NCBI GenBank assembly: GCA_022376925.1
Contig: JAIOJX010000030.1
Location: 174,463,298-174,527,297 of the forward strand
DNA from: Tragulus kanchil
Lineage: Eukaryota > Chordata > Mammalia > Artiodactyla > Tragulidae
DNA length: 64,000 nucleotides
Direction of reading: 5' to 3'
Shown here: positions 32,521 through 43,780 of the stretch, piece by piece
How the letters are laid out: each line of letters begins with the position of its first letter
Numbering within the stretch: the stretch's first letter is position 1
Translations under genes and position numbers: made by a program
Notes under the pieces: model-generated
Seen by the model: only the letters and a program-made list of their open reading frames with translations
Told to the model about the DNA's origin: nothing
Databases searched by the model: none

Positions 32521-33375
32521 GTAACAACATGTCTTTAAGAATACTGGGTTGCTTAACTAGACCAAGACCCTTACCTTACTGCTATGTGACAGACTTTGCC
32601 CAGTCTTCACCAGTCCCTCACCTTGTAAGACCAGCCCCAGTGCTAAAATAGTTTCAGTATCTTCCTCAGTCTTCTCCTGAGAGACTGGGAAGGCTCCTGT
32701 AATGTCATGGTTCCCTCTTACATGAGATCTGATAAACCTGGCTGTGTTTTGTCTGCAGATAATGCTGGGGCATCCACCTAAGCAGGTGGCAGAACCAGAG
32801 CTCTGACCCAGAGGTGCTGAAATACAAGCGCCATGCTAGTCTCATCCTGGGGAGCTCAGACACAAAGCGATTTCAGAACAAGTTGCTGCAGGCCGAGTTT
32901 ACTCACTGACCAGGAGGAAACCTCAGAGATGCTTTGTACAGGAAGAAGGTGAATGTCTTTCATTATACAGAAGAGGATACTGGTCTCCAGAGAGGCCCAG
33001 TCACCTGCCTGAAGTCACACAGCAAGTTGATAAAGGAACTGGAACTAGCGAGCCCAGGTTTCCAGCCTCCAAGACTGTACTAACAGTATCAGAGCCCAGA
33101 GAATGTGAGGTTGAGATGGAGATGCTGACTGACGGTCCTATGGCCGACGGCCCTGTATCCCACGACAAACCCTTCCTGTGGGTCAAGCCCTGTGTGCTAT
33201 GCACTCCACACATTCGATCTCATTAAATCTTCTATTAGTTTCAATCATATATTCATGTCAGCTAAAAAAAGGAGGAGAGAAAAATCTTGCCCAAAGGCAA
33301 CATAGCTAATAAGCTCTGAAATCAACAGACCATTGTGTCCCTATGTTAACAATTCTAAGAGTGAGGGGAAGGAAT

Positions 33376-33418
<43 letters not shown>

Positions 33419-33485
33419 GAAATAGTCATGTGCTTCCTTCTAGAAGATAGTTGATAATGGATCAACTAATACAGTGGCGGTTTTT

Positions 33486-33608
33486 TAAGTTTGTTCTTTT
33501 TTTTTTTTTTTTTAATCATGGATCTTAGTTCCTCAACCAGGGTTTAAATCAAGGCCCTCCACATTGTAAGAACAGAGTCTTAACCACTGGACTGCCAGGG
33601 AAGTCCCT
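33486..33608 (-). mobile_element. tRNA-derived SINE, antisense (copy 2)
   Basis: Duplicate of 32398-32520 at an offset of 1088. Confidence 0.82.
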
Positions 33609-33925
33609 GTAACAACATGTCTTTAAGAATACTGGGTTGCTTAACTAGACCAAGACCCTTACCTTACTGCTATGTGACAGACTTTGCCCAGTCTTCACCA
33701 GTCCCTCACCTTGTAAGACCAGCCCCAGTGCTAAAATAGTTTCAGTATCTTCCTCAGTCTTCTCCTGAGAGACTGGGAAGGCTCCTGTAATGTCATGGTT
33801 CCCTCTTACATGAGATCTGATAAACCTGGCTGTGTTTTGTCTGCAGATAATGCTGGGGCATCCACCTAAGCAGGTGGCAGAACCAGAGCTCTGACCCAGA
33901 GGTGCTGAAATACAAGCTCCATGCT

Positions 33926-34270
33926 CCTAATGATTACATACTATTCCCCTCTTCGTCAAACTGTTACTTCTTTGTAACTCAATTCAAACACTGTCCTTCC
34001 TTCATCATCCACATCACATTCAAAGGCTCCTGACTCTGGTTTCCAACATATTGTGAGTTCACTGTTATCACAAATATTATTCAGCATATCCACCTGTCCC
34101 AGTGCCAATAGACTGTATATGTCACGAGAACAAGAGTCACCCTCATTGACTCATTCATTCACAGCTTTAACAAATACCTTTAAAGCACCTGCTATGTGTC
34201 CCGTTCTACGCTGTTTTCTCAAGATTTTATTATCATCATTTCAGTGCATAGGAGGCATTCAAGTACCTAC
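33926..34270. other. unassigned stretch, possible L2/MIR traces
   Basis: 'cattgactcattcattcaca' and 'aaagcacctgctatgtgtcc' (34143-34200) resemble L2 or MIR. The frame 34053-34346 has no domain. Confidence 0.4.
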
Positions 34271-34415
34271 AATCACTTGGGGTGATGATCTGGAGGGGTG
34301 GGAGGGGGGAACTGGGTGGGGGGAGGGTCCAGGGATATGCATATGAATGATCTGGGAACATACATGTTGGTGAACAACAAAATTCTGTAAAATCTTAAAA
34401 TGAAGAATTTAAAAA
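34271..34415 (+). mobile_element. 3' end of an interspersed repeat, family not assigned
   Basis: G-rich run then 'catatgaatgatctgggaac', 'atacatgttggtgaacaaca' and 'aaattctgtaaaatcttaaa', closing in a poly(A) tract at 34411-34424. A related 3' end occurs at 60537-60668, so this is a repeat with a poly(A) tail and not unique DNA. Confidence 0.55.
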
Positions 34416-35050
34416 AAAAAAAAGAAAACAATCTAACATGACTGAATGCAATAAATATAAAATAAAAGTAGGTTTACAATGTCAAGAAAAAAAAAAAGAA
34501 TGGAAATCACAGCAAAATCTTTTTAAATCCATCTCCATGAATAATGGAAATAAAAGCAAAAATAAACAAATGGAACCTACTTAAACTCGAAAGCTTCTGC
34601 ACAGCAAAGGAAACGATACACAAAGCAAAAAGATAACCCACAGACAGGGAGAAAATATTTGCAAATGATGTGACTGATGAGGCATTAGTCTCCAAAATTT
34701 ATAAACAGCTTATGACACTCAGTAGCATCAAAACAAACAAAAAGTGGGCAGAAGACCTCAACACACATTTCTCTAAAGGGGACATACAGATGGCCAACAG
34801 GCATGTGAAACAATGTTCAAAAATACTAGTTATTAGAGAAATGCAAATTAAAACTACAATAAGATACCACCTCACACCATTCAGGATGGCTATCATTAAA
34901 AAATCTACAAATAACAAATGCTGGAGAGGGTGCAGAGAGAAGGGAACCCTATTGCACTGTTGGTGGGAATGTAAATTGGTAAATCACTATGGAGAACTGT
35001 GTGAAATTTCCTTAAAAAATTAAACATAGAGCTACCGCATGACCCTACAA

Positions 35051-35099
35051 TGCCACTCCTGGGCATATATCTGGATATATGCCACTCCTGGGCATATAT
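35051..35099. repeat. 29-base tandem doubling inside L1
   Basis: 'tgccactcctgggcatatat' occurs at 35051-35070 and again at 35080-35099. The expected L1 sequence has it once, so this is a local duplication. Confidence 0.9.
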
Positions 35100-35228
35100 T
35101 CAGAGAAAAACATGGCTCAAAGCAATACTTGCTCCCTAATGCTCACTGCAATACTGTTTACAGTAGCCAAGACATGGAAACAACCTAAATGCCCATCGAC
35201 AGAGGAATGGATAAAGAGGATGTGGTAA

Positions 35229-35254
35229 GTGTGTGTGTGTGTGTGTGTGTGTGT
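35229..35254. repeat. (GT)n microsatellite in L1
   Basis: Thirteen GT units inside the L1 remnant, replacing a short 'gtatata' type segment of the element. Confidence 0.9.
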
Positions 35255-35725
35255 AATGGAATATTACTCAGACATTAAAAAGAATGACATAAGACCATTT
35301 GCAGAAATATGGATGGACCTAGAGAGTGTCATACTTAGTGAAGTAAGTCAGATAGAGAAGGAGAAATATCATATAACATCCATTTTATGTGGATTCTGAA
35401 AAGAAATGATACAAATTAACTTATTTACAAAATAGAAAGAGACTCACAGACTTAGAAAACAAACTTATGGTTGCAGTGTGGAGGGGATGGTTGGGGACTT
35501 GGAAAGTCCACATTTTGAAATGAATAACCAACAAAGATCTATTGTACAGCACATGGAACTCTGCTCAATGTTATGTACTAGCCTGGATGGGAGCAGGGTT
35601 TGGGGGAGAATGGATACATGTACATGTATGGCTGAGCCCCTTTACTGTTCACCTGAAACTAACTCAAAATTGTTCATTGGCTATACCCTAATAAAAATGT
35701 TTTTGGTGTTAAAAAATGAATGGAG

Positions 35726-36000
35726 GGGCTTCCCTGGTGGTCCAGTGGGTAAAAACACCACCTTGCAGTGCAAGGGGCACCAGTTTGATCCCAGGCCTGG
35801 GAGGATCCCCTGTGCCACAGAGCAGCTGGACCGATGTGTCCAACTACCGAGCCAGAGCTCTGGAGCGCATGCGCCCAGAGCCGGCTCTCTGCAGCTATCG
35901 AGGCCACTGCGATGGGAGACCCACACAGGCCAAAGAACAAAGATGGATGAAAAACAGATAAATGAAAGACCAATAGAAGTGGCCAAAAAAGAAAAAGGAA
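35726..36000 (+). mobile_element. CHR-like tRNA SINE
   Basis: 'ggggcttccctggtggtcca', 'accagtttgatcccaggcct', 'gagcgcatgcgcccagagcc', 'aggccaaagaacaaagatgg' and 'gaccaatagaagtggccaa'. It follows the L1 tail directly. The long plus-strand frame 35478-36269 (263 codons) is a read-through of the L1 tail, this SINE and the next one. The minus-strand frames of 141 and 158 codons are its antisense. Confidence 0.9.
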
Positions 36001-36012
36001 AAACAAATGGAG

Positions 36013-36284
36013 ATGGACTTCCCTTGTGGTCCAGTGGTAAAGAATGCCTTTGCCAATGCAGGAGACAGGGGTTCCATTTCTGGTCTGGGAAAATTCCACA
36101 CATTTTGGGGCAACTAACGCTGTGCACTACAACTAATGAGCCAGAACTCTGCAACAAGAGAAGTCAATGCAATGAGAAGCCCACGCACTGGAACAAAGAG
36201 CAGCCTCTGCTTGCCACAACTAGAGAAAACCTGTGCACAATGAAGATCTGGCACAGTCAAAAAAAATAAATAAAAAAATTTTTA
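36013..36284 (+). mobile_element. tRNA-derived SINE, long form (copy 1)
   Basis: 'ggacttcccttgtggtccag', 'gttccatttctggtctggga', 'ctgcaacaagagaagtcaat', 'ctagagaaaacctgtgcaca' and an A/T-rich tail. The body differs from the CHR-like type and is shared with 56332-56649. Confidence 0.85.
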
Positions 36285-36931
36285 AATGAATGGAGAGCTG
36301 AAATGATGGATAGGTGGGTAGATAGGGTTATAAAATAATCCTACTTTGTAAAAGCAAAGTGGAAAACTCTCAGTGTCGGGCCAGGGTGCCGCTGTCACCC
36401 TGATATGTCTTGTAGACTCTTGTTGGCTATGAAATGAAAGGATGAACACACATTGCTTTTTCTCCCAACACAGGAAAGAAAGCTCATGTATTCCCACAAG
36501 AGTATAAGAGCAGACAAATAAAGAGTCTCGTCCACTGCTTCCCACTGGGACATGCTACAGCCCAACAATATGAGAGAAGGGATTCATGTCAGGAGCCTGA
36601 TCACATGGGTCAGTGGGACTCCAAGGTTCCCTCGAATGGTCAATGCACTATATCCCTCCTCTTTCATAGTGACCTGTGAGGTCAAGCATTCAAAGCTTAT
36701 CCCAAGCCTCCTGCTCCTCACGCACCCACTCCTGGTCCCCTCAAGTAATTACAGGGAAAAGAAGGAGCAGAGTTCCAGAAGATTGCTGATGTGGGGTGTC
36801 TCTCTGTTTTCTCCAAATAAAGGTGACAGTGACAGAGAAGCAAGAAACAGAACAGTGGAGAGGAACGCAAGTGATCACTACAAAAATTCTTAAAGTCCTG
36901 ATGTCTCCTCTTTTTGCTACTCTCTTCCACA
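36285..36931. other. unassigned non-coding stretch (copy 1)
   Basis: About 650 bases without a repeat signature. Frames 36282-36545 (minus) and 36552-36893 (plus) have no recognisable domain and recur unchanged in copy 2 only because the DNA is duplicated. The duplicate is 37428-38074. Confidence 0.45.
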
Positions 36932-36990
36932 GGGCTTCCCAGGTGGCACTAGTCGTAAAGAACCCTCCTGCAAGGCCAGTTTGATCCATG
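36932..36990 (+). mobile_element. Bov-tA-type SINE head cut by duplication junction
   Basis: 'gggcttcccaggtggcacta' and 'gtcgtaaagaaccctcctg', then garbled sequence. The intact element is at 38075-38288. Confidence 0.8.
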
Positions 36991-37157
36991 GAGACCTGAA
37001 ATTTCCTGGAGCTGGCATGCGCCCAGAGCCGGCTCTGCAGCTATCGAGGCCACTGCGATGGGAGACCCACAGGCCAAAGAACAAAGATGGATGAAAAACA
37101 GATAAATGAAAGACCAATAGAAGTGGCCAAAAAAGAAAAAGGAAAAACAAATGGAGA

Positions 37158-37427
37158 TGGACTTCCCTTGTGGTCCAGTGGTAAAGAATGCCTTTGCCAA
37201 TGCAGGAGACAGGGGTTCCATTTCTGGTCTGGGAAAATTCCACACATTTTGGGGCAACTAACGCTGTGCACTACAACTAATGAGCCAGAACTCTGCAACA
37301 AGAGAAGTCAATGCAATGAGAAGCCCACGCACTGGAACAAAGAGCAGCCTCTGCTTGCCACAACTAGAGAAAACCTGTGCACAATGAAGATCTGGCACAG
37401 TCAAAAAAATAAATAAAAAAATTTTTA
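37158..37427 (+). mobile_element. tRNA-derived SINE, long form (copy 2)
   Basis: Duplicate of 36013-36284, one A shorter in the tail. Confidence 0.85.
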
Positions 37428-38074
37428 AATGAATGGAGAGCTGAAATGATGGATAGGTGGGTAGATAGGGTTATAAAATAATCCTACTTTGTAAAAGCAA
37501 AGTGGAAAACTCTCAGTGTCGGGCCAGGGTGCCGCTGTCACCCTGATATGTCTTGTAGACTCTTGTTGGCTATGAAATGAAAGGATGAACACACATTGCT
37601 TTTTCTCCCAACACAGGAAAGAAAGCTCATGTATTCCCACAAGAGTATAAGAGCAGACAAATAAAGAGTCTCGTCCACTGCTTCCCACTGGGACATGCTA
37701 CAGCCCAACAATATGAGAGAAGGGATTCATGTCAGGAGCCTGATCACATGGGTCAGTGGGACTCCAAGGTTCCCTCGAATGGTCAATGCACTATATCCCT
37801 CCTCTTTCATAGTGACCTGTGAGGTCAAGCATTCAAAGCTTATCCCAAGCCTCCTGCTCCTCACGCACCCACTCCTGGTCCCCTCAAGTAATTACAGGGA
37901 AAAGAAGGAGCAGAGTTCCAGAAGATTGCTGATGTGGGGTGTCTCTCTGTTTTCTCCAAATAAAGGTGACAGTGACAGAGAAGCAAGAAACAGAACAGTG
38001 GAGAGGAACGCAAGTGATCACTACAAAAATTCTTAAAGTCCTGATGTCTCCTCTTTTTGCTACTCTCTTCCACA

Positions 38075-38288
38075 GGGCTTCCCAGGTGGCACTAGTCGTA
38101 AAGAACCCTCCTGTCAATGCAGGATATGAAAGGGACACAAGTTCAATCACTGGGTCTGGGAGATCCCCTGGAGGAGGGCACAGCAACCCACTCCAGTATT
38201 CTTGCCTGGAGAACCCCCATGGACAGAGGAGCAGCGCAGGCTACAGTCCATGGGGTCCCAGAGTCACACATGACTGAAGAGACTTAGC
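38075..38288 (+). mobile_element. Bov-tA-type SINE, complete copy
   Basis: 'gggcttcccaggtggcacta', 'gttcaatcactgggtctggg', 'actccagtattcttgcctgg' and 'caggctacagtccatggggt'. Complete. Confidence 0.88.
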
Positions 38289-39735
38289 AGGCATCCATGG
38301 TCATGAATGAAGATGCTTTGCAGAAAACCACCCACGATGGCATGTTCCAAACATGTTTTTCTTCCCTTTCTCTTGGAACACTAGCCAGTGGTGCTGTGAA
38401 TATTACAGAAGAACGGGGCCATGTCTATAACCCTCACCCAAACACATCTTCATCCTCTACCTCAAGGGGATGAGAAGTAGCTCAATACACAGCCACTTGC
38501 TTCCCTTAGATCGATAGATGCAAAGCGGCAGCACATCACCACCTGCCTTTCTCACACTCAAACATGGCTGTGTTCATGAGGCTAAGGGAAGAGTGGTTAT
38601 CCTCGGTATGAGACACTGATAGGGAAAAAAGCCAAGAGGAATAAATCTCTTAAAAACAAACAAACAAATGAACAAAATAGCAGAAAACTAGCCCCAAATA
38701 TCGACAGAGACAAGAGGGATGAAAGGTGGATGCTGATCCTCGGTTTCCCCTATTTTTTCCTTTCCTATTCAAAGGACAGAGGTCAGATGGTAACCAAGTT
38801 ACCTCAAATTTAAAAAAAATTAAGATGGTCCTTGTAAACAGAAACAGGCTACCAGCACTAACTTACCCAAGAAGGACACCTAGAATGTTTGACACATTAT
38901 TAAAGGCCTAACGGTGGGCTTGGGAGAGGAGAGTCCAGGGGCAGGAGGTACAATTGGAATTCTCAGCCACTGTGGGCTTTTCTCCAGAAAAGAAATATTG
39001 GCCAAGGGCCAGAGAATTCATCCCTTGAGGTCTGGGGGAGGGAAGAGCAGTCCCAGAGAAAGGCAGGAGGCCTCAACCCCTGCCCAGAGCATCCTTCTCG
39101 AGGCAGCCAAGTCTTGCAGCACTGGGGGAGGGGACAAACACTGCCCTCAGGGCCATGTCGTGACCACTACAGACAGCAAAAATCCTGGCCTTCAAGGACT
39201 ACTTTGTCCATTAAAAAAATTAAAAATTACATTTTACACTTGTGTTGGTATAAAACTGGATATACTCCAAGGTGTTACTTTACATTTAATTATCATTCTA
39301 TTCATGTTTTCTTAATGATGTGGAATAAAGTAAAGCCTTGGTTTAGAGCCTAAAAAGTATAATGGGTTCTAGACATCCTATATTCTGGCTCTAGTGAAAA
39401 AGTTAGCAGGAGTGTTCCCTTAAAAAGGGACCGGGGAGCAGTGACTGCAGCCAGAAAAGGGAAGAAGAAAAGTCACCCAATCCTCACAGAAGGAAAGAGC
39501 TACCACTAAGAGCTTGCCAGGAGCTCTGGCTCACGTCATAGACACAGGACATGATATTGACTTGGACAGCCTTCACCAGAACCAGAGGACGCCCCCTTAC
39601 CACCTCCCAACATAAGCAGCCTAACCACCTAGTGAGCAACAGCAGCCACCTGGCCAAGAACACGGAGAAAAGGCCAAACCACCACTCAGTGCCAGGGGCA
39701 GAGTTCCCTGGGCTGTACAGTAGGTCCTGATTTCT
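38289..39735. other. repeat-poor stretch
   Basis: About 1.4 kb with little that I can place. 38880-39190 is richer in G+C than its surroundings. The frame 38914-39315 (133 codons) has no recognisable domain, no splice context I can defend and a low-complexity N-terminal half, so I do not call it a gene. Confidence 0.45.
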
Positions 39736-40030
39736 GCTCAATACTCCCTAAGAACCTCAAGGGGAAAAGAATTTGAAAAAGAACAGATACATGTATACAC
39801 CTATTGTTCATTGATTATGCCCCAATATAAAATGAAAATTTTTAAAACAAACCACACCAAAGAAACCTACAGGGTGGAGAACAGAACTGTTGTTGCCAAG
39901 GTTGGGGATGGGTGACAGGCTGGCACAGGTGTGACATGAGAAGATTTTTGGGGGTGGTGGTGGATGGAACTCAAACAACTGTACACCAAAAGGAGTGAAT
40001 TTTACTATATGTAAATACATTGATAAATAT
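39736..40030 (+). mobile_element. L1 3' end remnants
   Basis: 'cacctattgttcattgatta' and 'tgccccaatataaaatgaaa' mark one L1 tail. 'ctacagggtggagaacagaa', 'caacaactgtacaccaaa'-like words and 'agtgaattttactatatgta' mark a second L1 3' UTR piece. Confidence 0.6.
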
Positions 40031-41389
40031 TCATTAGCAGGAGCTAGAAATGCATTCAGACTGCTTCCTCTGTGCACTATCCTACGTTCAGCAGCCTCAC
40101 CTCTGCTTCTCCCACATAGCTTGGCCATCAAGAAGGAAAAACATCAAAAAGAAAAATAAGGCCAAGGCCCCCAAATGAAAATTCTCAATACATATACTAT
40201 GAACAGAAGCAGTGTTGGTGACTGAGAAAGAGTTTTGAGGAGAACACAAAACTTTTAAATACTTATGATACATTCTTATACTGATTATCCCAATCTCCCT
40301 GTGTTACTACTATTCATTTATTGCTTGAATAAAGAGATAAAACAAAATTATTAATGTGCCTTTGCCATCAATGATTAACCTCATCATGGGAGAAAGTGGG
40401 AAAGTAGATTTAAAAAAAATGCTTCCTCGAACAGTAATTGATATTTATCTCCTCTGTCTCTCTAACTATTAAGCACTGCTCATAACACTTATTAATGTCA
40501 TGAGGAGAAAAAACACTTAATCCATCATAATCCTAGGTGATTTATCCATAGATTGGAAAGGGGGCAGTGCTGCTCTTCTGGCAGCCATAAAACAGGAAGA
40601 GTCCAATAAATCACACCACAAAGGCTGCCATTCAAGTGCCATCTCCTCAGGTGTGAGCTTCACGGAATAGGTGCTTGATGCCATGATGATATATCAGATC
40701 CCCATTTATGTGACCAGACTCATGAACAGACTTCACATTTGAGTCAGGTCAGGAATGTGACCATCTGCTTATTCATCAGAAAGACCCCCTTCCCTAGCCT
40801 CACTGGCATAGGAGTTGATGGGGTAATTTGATTAATAATAACTCATATTTTACTAGATCTTACCCTCACCTGCTCATACAAGAGCCTCTGATCAGGTGCA
40901 ATGTCTCTCCTAAGGAGTCTACAGTCTAACGCCCATTATCCAGGGTCCAAAGAGTCAGCTCCTGTCACTTAAGGTGCCCACCTTGTCCTCTCCCCTGATC
41001 TTGTATGTTCTCTGCCCATGAGGACCCTTGAGAGGATCTCATTGCTACCATCACTGGTGAGAACCACCATAAGTGACCAACCACAGGCATCCATCCACCA
41101 ACCTGGGAGGTCCTCAATGCCCTCCTCCACCCTAGAGCTCCTCACCCCACTCTTGATTCCCACCATGTCACTCAAGTGGCTGTTTGTCCACCAGCTCTAA
41201 GTCTGTCATGATAACAGTTTCTTTTCATTCTCCTTAAAGTCTCCCTGTTGGGCCAAGCTGGGACAGATAAAGGCTGCATTTTTCATCCCAGAGTCCTCCC
41301 TTCAAACCAGGGCCTCAAACCTCTATTGAGCTATTTAAAAAATCTTTTGTTTGCTCATATAAGTTCCTCTATTTCTTGTTATTTTTTAC
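40031..41389. other. repeat-free stretch, possible conserved non-coding DNA
   Basis: This is the longest segment (about 1.35 kb) in which I see no interspersed repeat, microsatellite or duplication. 40330-40620 has AT-rich homeodomain-like words ('gattaacctcatcatgg', 'taatccatcataatccta'). Frames on both strands at 40969-41200 overlap and lack domains. Confidence 0.4.
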
Positions 41390-42075
41390 CATGATAAACA
41401 CGCACAATATAAAATTTAACACTGTGACCATCTTGAATTGTGGTGCTGGAGAAGATTCTTGAGAGTCCTCTGGACTGCAAGGAGATCAAATCAGTCAATT
41501 CTATAGAAAATCAACTATTAATATTCATTGGAAGGACTAATGGTGGAGTTGAAGCTCCAATACTTTGCCCACCTGATGTGAACAGCTGACTCATTATAAA
41601 ATACCTGGATGCTGGGAAAGACTGAGGGCAAGAGGAGAAGAGGATGACAGAGGATGAGATGGCTGGATGGCATCAATGACTTAGAGGACATGAATCTGAG
41701 CAAACTCTGAGAGACAGTGAAGGACAGGGAAGGCTGGCAAGCTGCAGTCCATGGGGTCACAACAATTTGGACACAACTTAGAAAGTGAACAACAACCATC
41801 ATTTAGAATGGTACAGTTCATCGCTATTAAATACATTCACATTTTTGTGTAACCATGACCACCATTGACCTCCAGAACTCTTTTCACTTTGCCAAAATGG
41901 AACTCTGTCCCCATTAAACACTAACTCTCCATCCCCCTCCCTCTAGCCACTGACAAACACCATTCTACCTTCTGTCTCTATGGCTCTAACTATTAATGTA
42001 TCTCATCCTAAGTGAAATCATACAGCGTCTGTCTTTTTATTAGTGGCTTGTTACACTTAGCATAATGATGAGTTT
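41390..42075 (-). mobile_element. L1M 3' UTR, antisense, split by BovB
   Basis: Left part 41390-41431 ('caatataaaatttaacactg'), right part 41796-42075 ('agaatggtacagttcatcgc', 'catgaccaccattgacctcc', 'ttagcataatgatgag'). The BovB insertion sits between short 'accatc' repeats at 41427-41432 and 41795-41800. Confidence 0.72.
41432..41795 (+). mobile_element. BovB LINE 3' end
   Basis: 'ttgaattgtggtgctggaga', 'ctggactgcaaggagatcaa', 'gaggatgagatggctggatg' and 'gacacaacttagaaagtgaa'. 5'-truncated, intact 3' end. Confidence 0.9.
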
Positions 42076-42214
42076 CATCCAAGATTTTCCTTTTCTTTTT
42101 CAAGAAAAGACAAAAACACAGTACAACACAAATTCTCAAAGCCTGTCCACCAGTTCACCAGCTATGCCTGAATTTCAACTTGGGCCCAAGGTAAGATGTG
42201 TATCTTCCATATTT

Positions 42215-42408
42215 ATGTGTGAGTCACTCAGTCTTGTCCAACTCTTTGTGACCCCATGGGCTGTACAGTACATCAGGCTCCTCTGTCCATGGGATTCTCC
42301 AGGTCAGAATACTGGAGTGGGTTGCCATTTCACTCTCCAGGGGATATTCCTGACCCAGGGATTGAACTCACATCTGCTTCATTGGCAGGCAGATTCTTTA
42401 CAGGGGAG
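42215..42408 (-). mobile_element. Bov-tA-type SINE
   Basis: Reverse: 'gagtcactcagtcttgtcca', 'ctcctctgtccatgggattc' and 'cattggcaggcagattcttt'. The head is lost at the right. Confidence 0.85.
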
Positions 42409-42569
42409 TCTAAGGACCTTCTTTCATAGACCATTTCTTCCATCTGCTATAATCCATGACATCTGTCTTGATAGGAGGTTATGATCCAAAGGGCGTATAA
42501 AATTCTACATTTGTTCCAAGCCTCACAGTCTCATTTCTTTCCTCTTGTCCCCTCATTTTTTGAAATTTT

Positions 42570-42833
42570 CTTTTTTTTTTTTTTTGCCTCGAAGTCATCA
42601 TTTATTTTCATCCATCTTTATTCTTTGACCTATGTGGGCCTCGCACTGCAGTGGCCTATCTCGTTGCAGAGCAATGGCTCTGGGCGCATGCGCTCTAGAG
42701 CACTGGCTCGTAATTGGACACACCAGCCCAGCCGCTCCACAACACATGGGATCTTCCTGGGCCAGGGATCATACCGGTGCCCCATGCACTGCAAGGTGGA
42801 CTCTTTATCCACTGCACCACCAGGGAAGCCCTG
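42570..42833 (-). mobile_element. CHR-like tRNA SINE, antisense
   Basis: Poly(T) at 42570-42585, 'tcatccatctttattctttg', 'gggcgcatgcgctctagagc' and 'accagggaagccct'. A partial duplicate (its right half) lies at 43799-43932. Confidence 0.9.
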
Positions 42834-42933
42834 TCTTGCCCCTTTTTAATAGGATACCTAGATTTCCAGTGTTGAGAAAAAGCGATAAGATATTTTCGTT
42901 GAACAAACTTAATTCTCAGCATCTCTAACTAGA

Positions 42934-43592
42934 GTAGCAAGCTGAAGGAAGCCTTTCATGTAGCTTCTGGAGCAAAAGAAGTTCAATATGTTGCCACTAG
43001 TTGCTCATAAGTATAAAATACTTATTGTTAAGCTCCAAATTCATTTACTATATTCAATAAAAAGTATTTTCTCACAAGGTTTTATTGTGTCCTAAATTGT
43101 ATGCTGCCAAGCAGTTTTTATAATCTGCTTTTAAGAAATTCTTATCTCAATCTACACTAGAAAGTCTAGTACAAGTAAAAAACTACCGATGCAAATAGGA
43201 CAAATTGAGTACACTCTCCAAATCCTCTCTGACATCTCTTGACAATTTTCTTATAACACAGAGATATTATCACAAATGAAATACTAAGTGTAATCATATT
43301 CATACCATGATTTATATGTCAATTTTTCAATATTTCTAAAAAATAACTTTCCTTTTCTACTTTTCACTTCGCTTTTCTGTTCATAAAGGGGACTGGACTA
43401 GACCACCTCAATTATTCAAATTATTCAAAACTTCAAAACTGACAATCCTTCTAGAAATTTTAGTATCCGTAACGTGGTCATGACTACAGTGTCTAGTAGG
43501 TGGCTGAAGAGGCAATTTGGCAGTCAGAAAAAAATTGGCTGAAATTCTAGCAACAGGGTGGCAGAAGAACAATATGAAAGACGGTCTTATCA
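42934..43592. other. unassigned non-coding stretch (copy 1)
   Basis: AT-rich, with no family signature. The minus-strand frame at 43408-43632 is partly SINE-derived. The duplicate is 44032-44690. Confidence 0.45.
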
Positions 43593-43780
43593 GTTTACCT
43601 GGTGGGTCAGATGGTAAAGAAGTCACCTCCAATGCAAGGGATGTGGGTCTGATTCCTGGGTTGGGAAGATCCCCTGGAGAAAGGTAAGGCTACCCACACC
43701 AGTATTCTTGCCTGGAGAATTCCACGGCTCATCCATGGTCGCAAAGAGTTCGACACGACTGAATGACTTTCACTTTCACT
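43593..43780 (+). mobile_element. Bov-tA-type SINE (copy 1 of 3)
   Basis: 'ttacctggtgggtcagatgg', 'gtctgattcctgggttggga', 'ccagtattcttgcctggaga' and 'cgacacgactgaatgacttt'. The same element is present three times because two duplications overlap here. Confidence 0.88.

Larger units (their letters stand above)
31748..33925. repeat. tandem duplication 7 (period 1088)
   Basis: Copy 1 is 31748-32837 and copy 2 is 32836-33925, sharing a 2-base overlap ('ct') at the join. The interior is identical as far as I can follow, including the long AT microsatellite and the poly(T) run. One difference lies at the right edge: 'caagcgccatg' against 'caagctccatg'. Confidence 0.97.
34540..35712 (+). mobile_element. 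L1 LINE: ORF2 C-terminal remnant and 3' UTR
   Basis: Decayed L1. The frame 34670-35023 (117 codons) encodes part of the ORF2p C-terminal region, including the zinc-knuckle-proximal 'CWWECKLV' word. It is followed by nucleotide landmarks 'gccaagacatggaaacaacc', 'tggaatattactcagacatt', 'gatggacctagagagtgtca' and the 3' UTR 'cctaataaaaatgttttt'. A GT microsatellite interrupts it. It is not functional: the frame is broken and there is no 5' part. Confidence 0.88.
35867..38117. repeat. tandem duplication 8 (period about 1143)
   Basis: Copy 1 is 35867-36974 and copy 2 is 37015-38117. The offset is 1148 at the start and 1143 after three small losses in copy 2 ('ggctctctgc' to 'ggctctgc', 'cacacaggcc' to 'cacaggcc', one A). 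The 40 bases before the join (36975-37014) are a garbled form of the Bov-tA continuation seen at 38118-38170. Confidence 0.97.

Noticed and set aside
34670..35023. 117-codon frame with a retrotransposon C-terminal motif as a possible gene
   Set aside because: It is a fragment of a dead L1 ORF2 with no upstream domains.
35478..36269. 263-codon plus-strand open frame, the longest in the window
   Set aside because: It runs through the L1 tail, a CHR-like SINE and a second tRNA SINE. Its middle part recurs wherever the CHR-like SINE occurs, and no domain is present.
38914..39315. 133-codon frame in G+C-richer DNA as a possible exon
   Set aside because: No domain, no defensible splice sites and a low-complexity start. 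Isolated frames of this length are expected by chance in 64 kb.
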